Shown here: piece after piece, positions 61,925 to 64,000 of the stretch
Layout: the number at the start of each line of letters is the position of its first letter
Numbering within the stretch: the stretch's first letter is position 1
DNA from: Maribacter zhoushanensis
GTDB lineage: Bacteria; Bacteroidota; Bacteroidia; Flavobacteriales; Flavobacteriaceae
Assembly: GCF_029350975.1 (NCBI RefSeq)
Contig: NZ_JARKMR010000001.1
Coordinates: 1,178,001 to 1,242,000 of the forward strand
DNA: 64,000 bases
Reading direction: 5' to 3'
Translations under genes and position numbers: made by a program
The notes under the pieces: model-generated
What the model was told of the DNA's origin: nothing
Database searches by the model: none
Seen by the model: only the letters and a program-made list of their open reading frames with translations

Positions 61925-62995
61925 CTATGCTTTGACTTTATATCGCCATCCAAATTTATCTTCAGATTTATTGTACTGTATATCTGTTATGATTTTCTTT
62001 AATTGTTGTCCAAAACTGTTTTCTAATTCTGGTAAATCATAATCGGTGTCTCTATAACCAAAACCTGCAATTGGTGAAATTACCGCTGCTGTACCTGCAC
62101 CGAACATTTCTTTTAAACTTCCGTCCTTTGCCGCTTCAACAACTTCTTTTACGGTAATTTTTCTAACTTCGGTCTTTATACCTTGATCTTTAGCAATATC
62201 TAAAATACTCTTTCTGGTAATACCATCAAGTATACGATCACTAGTTGGTCCTGTTAATAAGGTGTCATTTATTCTAATGAATATGTTCATGGCACCAGCT
62301 TCTTCAATAAACTCATGGTTGGTGTCATCTGTCCAGATTACTTGGTTGTATCCTTTTTCAACAGCTAGTTGTGTTGGGTAGAACTGACCAGCGTAATTAC
62401 CACCAGCTTTAGCGTAACCTACACCACCGTTTGCCGATCTAGAATATTTCTCCTCTATAAGCACTTTTACCTTGCCAGAAAAATATGCTCCAGAAGGTGC
62501 ACAAGCTATAATGAACTTGTATTCGTCTGCTGGCGATGCATGAAATCCATTACCAGAAGCAAACATAAAAGGTCTAATGTATAAAGAACTACCGTCATTA
62601 GTTGGTATAAAATCTTTATCTAAATTAAGAAGTGTGGTTAACCCTTCCATGAAGTAATCTTCAGGAATTTCTGGAATACACATTCTTTTTGCTGAAATAT
62701 TAAAACGCTTATGGTTTTCTAACGGTCTAAATAAATAGACATCGTCATTTTTATCCTTATAAGCTTTCATACCTTCAAAAATAGATTGTCCGTAATGAAA
62801 AATCTTGGAAGAAGGGTCTAGCGTAATAGGTTGGTATGGTGTTATTTTAGGAGTTTCCCATGCACCGTTCTTATAAGTACAGACTAACATATGGTCTGTA
62901 AATACTGAACCAAAGGCAAGATTTTCAAAATCTACTTGGTCAATTTTTGATGTTTTTACCTTTTCTACTATGATATCTTTCGTTGCAATACTCAT
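61925..62995 (-). CDS. ilvE: branched-chain amino acid aminotransferase
   Basis: IlvE transaminates valine, leucine and isoleucine with 2-oxoglutarate, using PLP. The 356-aa protein is of the longer class IV type: FGSVFTDHMLV near residue 28, HYGQSIFEGMKAYK (about 67-80), YIRPFMFASG (about 138), AKAGGNYAGQFYPTQLAVEKGYNQVIW (the PLP-lysine in AKAGGNY, about 201), EEAGAMNIFI and the DGITRKSILDIA stretch. It is convergent with the pyrophosphohydrolase. Confidence 0.95.
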   Translation of the reverse strand: MSIATKDIIVEKVKTSKIDQVDFENLAFGSVFTDHMLVCTYKNGAWETPKITPYQPITLDPSSKIFHYGQSIFEGMKAYKDKNDDVYLFRPLENHKRFNISAKRMCIPEIPEDYFMEGLTTLLNLDKDFIPTNDGSSLYIRPFMFASGNGFHASPADEYKFIIACAPSGAYFSGKVKVLIEEKYSRSANGGVGYAKAGGNYAGQFYPTQLAVEKGYNQVIWTDDTNHEFIEEAGAMNIFIRINDTLLTGPTSDRILDGITRKSILDIAKDQGIKTEVRKITVKEVVEAAKDGSLKEMFGAGTAAVISPIAGFGYRDTDYDLPELENSFGQQLKKIITDIQYNKSEDKFGWRYKVKA

Positions 62996-63103
62996 GAAAT
63001 ATGTAACTTTAGTTGATTAAAATTAAACAAATATCCCTACTAGCACTTCTTTTTTAGTTTTAAATTGATGAGTTTTGCAGGTATATCAACATTTTTAGGA
63101 TTT

Positions 63104-63583
63104 ATGAAAGGATTTAACATATTACTTGTCTTTTTGTTTGGGTTTTTTACATGCCTTGCCCAGCAAGATGCTGAAATAGATGCATCAGAATTTTACGGCG
63201 AAGAATTTAAAATCACATCTTTGAGTGATAAAAATGAAGTAATGGCTCAATTTGCTTCAATGGCCGTGTCAGATTCTTTGAATCTTCAGTTTAAAACTAA
63301 AGTGAAAGAAGTTTGTAAGGTAAAAGGATGTTGGATGATTGTTGAACTACCAGAGGGTGAGCAGGCAATGGTTAGATTTAAAGATTATGGATTTTTTATG
63401 CCTGCAGATATTCTAGATAAGGAAGTTGTATTAAATGGCTTGGCGTTTGTAGAGGAAATGAGCGTTGGTGATCAGCAGCATTATGCAAAAGATGGTGGTA
63501 AAACAGCAGAAGAGATAGCAAAAATTACAACTCCAAAAAGAATATATAGTTTTGAAGCAACAGGAGTAATAGTCCCCAATTAA
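63104..63583 (+). CDS. DUF4920 secreted protein
   Basis: The 159-aa protein has a signal peptide (FFTCLAQ, to about residue 19) and a DUF4920 domain: ASEFYGEEFKITSL, the VKEVCKVKGCWMIVELPEG segment (about 76-94; two conserved Cys), MVRFKDYGFFMPADILDKEVVLNG and the C-terminal RIYSFEATGVIV. The role of the family is unknown; it is a small beta-rich periplasmic or lipid-attached protein. ATG 63104 is favoured over the upstream 63065 frame opening because it places the signal peptide at the N-terminus. The mnmD gene begins directly after its stop. Confidence 0.85.
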   Translation: MKGFNILLVFLFGFFTCLAQQDAEIDASEFYGEEFKITSLSDKNEVMAQFASMAVSDSLNLQFKTKVKEVCKVKGCWMIVELPEGEQAMVRFKDYGFFMPADILDKEVVLNGLAFVEEMSVGDQQHYAKDGGKTAEEIAKITTPKRIYSFEATGVIVPN

Positions 63584-64000
63584 TTGAAAAGAGAAATTAT
63601 TACTACGGGCGATGGTTCCAAGACCATCCAAATTATGGACTGGCAAGAACAGTACCATTCAAAACATGGTGCCATTCAAGAAGCTTACCATGTTTTTATA
63701 AAATCTGGTTTAGATCTATTCAAGGATCAAGAATTGAATATTCTTGAAATAGGTTTTGGTACCGGGTTAAATGCTTTCATAACATTAATTGAATATGAAA
63801 AACGAAATCTTCAAATTAACTATACTGGTGTAGAAGCATATCCTGTTTCGGCAGAAGAACTTGATCAATTAAATTATTTGGAAGAGTTAGAATCGCTTTC
63901 AAGAAAAGATGATTTTAATTTAATGCATGCTTCTGCATGGGGTCAAAAGATAGAAATTACTTCAAGTTTCCATTTGACTAAGCAACAAAAGCTTTTCAAA
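63584..64000 (+). CDS. mnmD: tRNA U34 5-methylaminomethyl-2-thiouridine methyltransferase MnmD, partial (cut by window edge)
   Basis: The first 139 codons, still open at the window edge, match the MnmD methyltransferase. Landmarks are the start REIITTGDGSKTIQI, the DWQEQYHSKHGAIQEAYHVFI segment (about 20-40) and the SAM-binding ILEIGFGTGLNAF (about 54-66), followed by a YTGVEAYPVS strand. MnmD completes the mnm5s2U modification of tRNA wobble positions. The TTG start at 63584 abuts the DUF4920 stop (TAA TTG), so the two are coupled. The C-terminal part is outside the window. Confidence 0.88.
   Translation, partial: MKREIITTGDGSKTIQIMDWQEQYHSKHGAIQEAYHVFIKSGLDLFKDQELNILEIGFGTGLNAFITLIEYEKRNLQINYTGVEAYPVSAEELDQLNYLEELESLSRKDDFNLMHASAWGQKIEITSSFHLTKQQKLFK

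Noticed and set aside
1-64000. CRISPR array, prophage, insertion sequence or integrase
   Set aside because: No regularly spaced direct repeats, transposase or integrase motifs were seen anywhere in the window.

Overview
The window is AT-rich chromosomal DNA from a member of the Bacteroidota, most likely a marine Flavobacteriaceae (Maribacter/Zobellia-like). The evidence is SusC/SusD pairs, a hybrid two-component PUL regulator, absence of Shine-Dalgarno sequences, promoter matches to the Bacteroidota pattern TTTG/TAnnTTTG, both type II and type III glutamine synthetases, the Bacteroidota clade of PurM, and several flavobacterial DUF families (DUF4197, DUF4920, DUF1684, SYLF).

The left 40 kb is a large carbohydrate-utilisation region. 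After an aldose 1-epimerase, a glucose-dehydrogenase-like SDR, a SYLF protein, a small membrane protein and an EamA exporter come two opposed gene blocks. A plus-strand pair (SDR, PVC-type cytochrome c protein, 4597-7704) converges on a minus-strand operon (14483 back to 7717: DUF1080, secreted Gfo/Idh/MocA oxidoreductase, GH78-like protein, SDR, mannonate dehydratase). Divergent from it runs a plus-strand PUL (14795-32751: SusC, SusD, GH115-like, GH92, GH3 with PA14, secreted PI-PLC-like phosphodiesterase, GH115, secreted metallophosphoesterase), followed by a hybrid two-component regulator, myo-inositol oxygenase and a sodium:solute symporter (to 39554). Together these could release glucuronate, mannose, phosphate and myo-inositol from an inositol-phosphate-containing glycan or glycolipid, convert inositol to glucuronate, and feed glucuronate through fructuronate and mannonate to 2-keto-3-deoxygluconate. 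I propose this as a candidate system for glycosyl-inositol-phospholipid (GIPC- or GPI-like) headgroups; this is inference. The divergent intergenic region carries two 28-bp direct repeats with 21-bp half-site spacing, placed almost symmetrically before both operons, as expected for the AraC-type output domain of the regulator.

The right 24 kb is mostly housekeeping: tRNA-Arg(ACG), apt, a Ca/Na antiporter, a divergent glutamine synthetase II / III pair, purM, a Rieske lipoprotein and ApbE, prfA-pyrF, an alpha/beta hydrolase, DUF4197, purU, an Lrp regulator, a PII-amtB-porin operon, crcB, a MazG-like pyrophosphohydrolase, ilvE, DUF4920 and the start of mnmD (cut by the right edge). Nitrogen genes share a candidate ACCC-N11/12-GGGT palindrome near their promoters. 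Two short genes (58 and 59 codons) and two possible micropeptides also lie here. I saw no insertion sequence, prophage, CRISPR array, integrase or rRNA.
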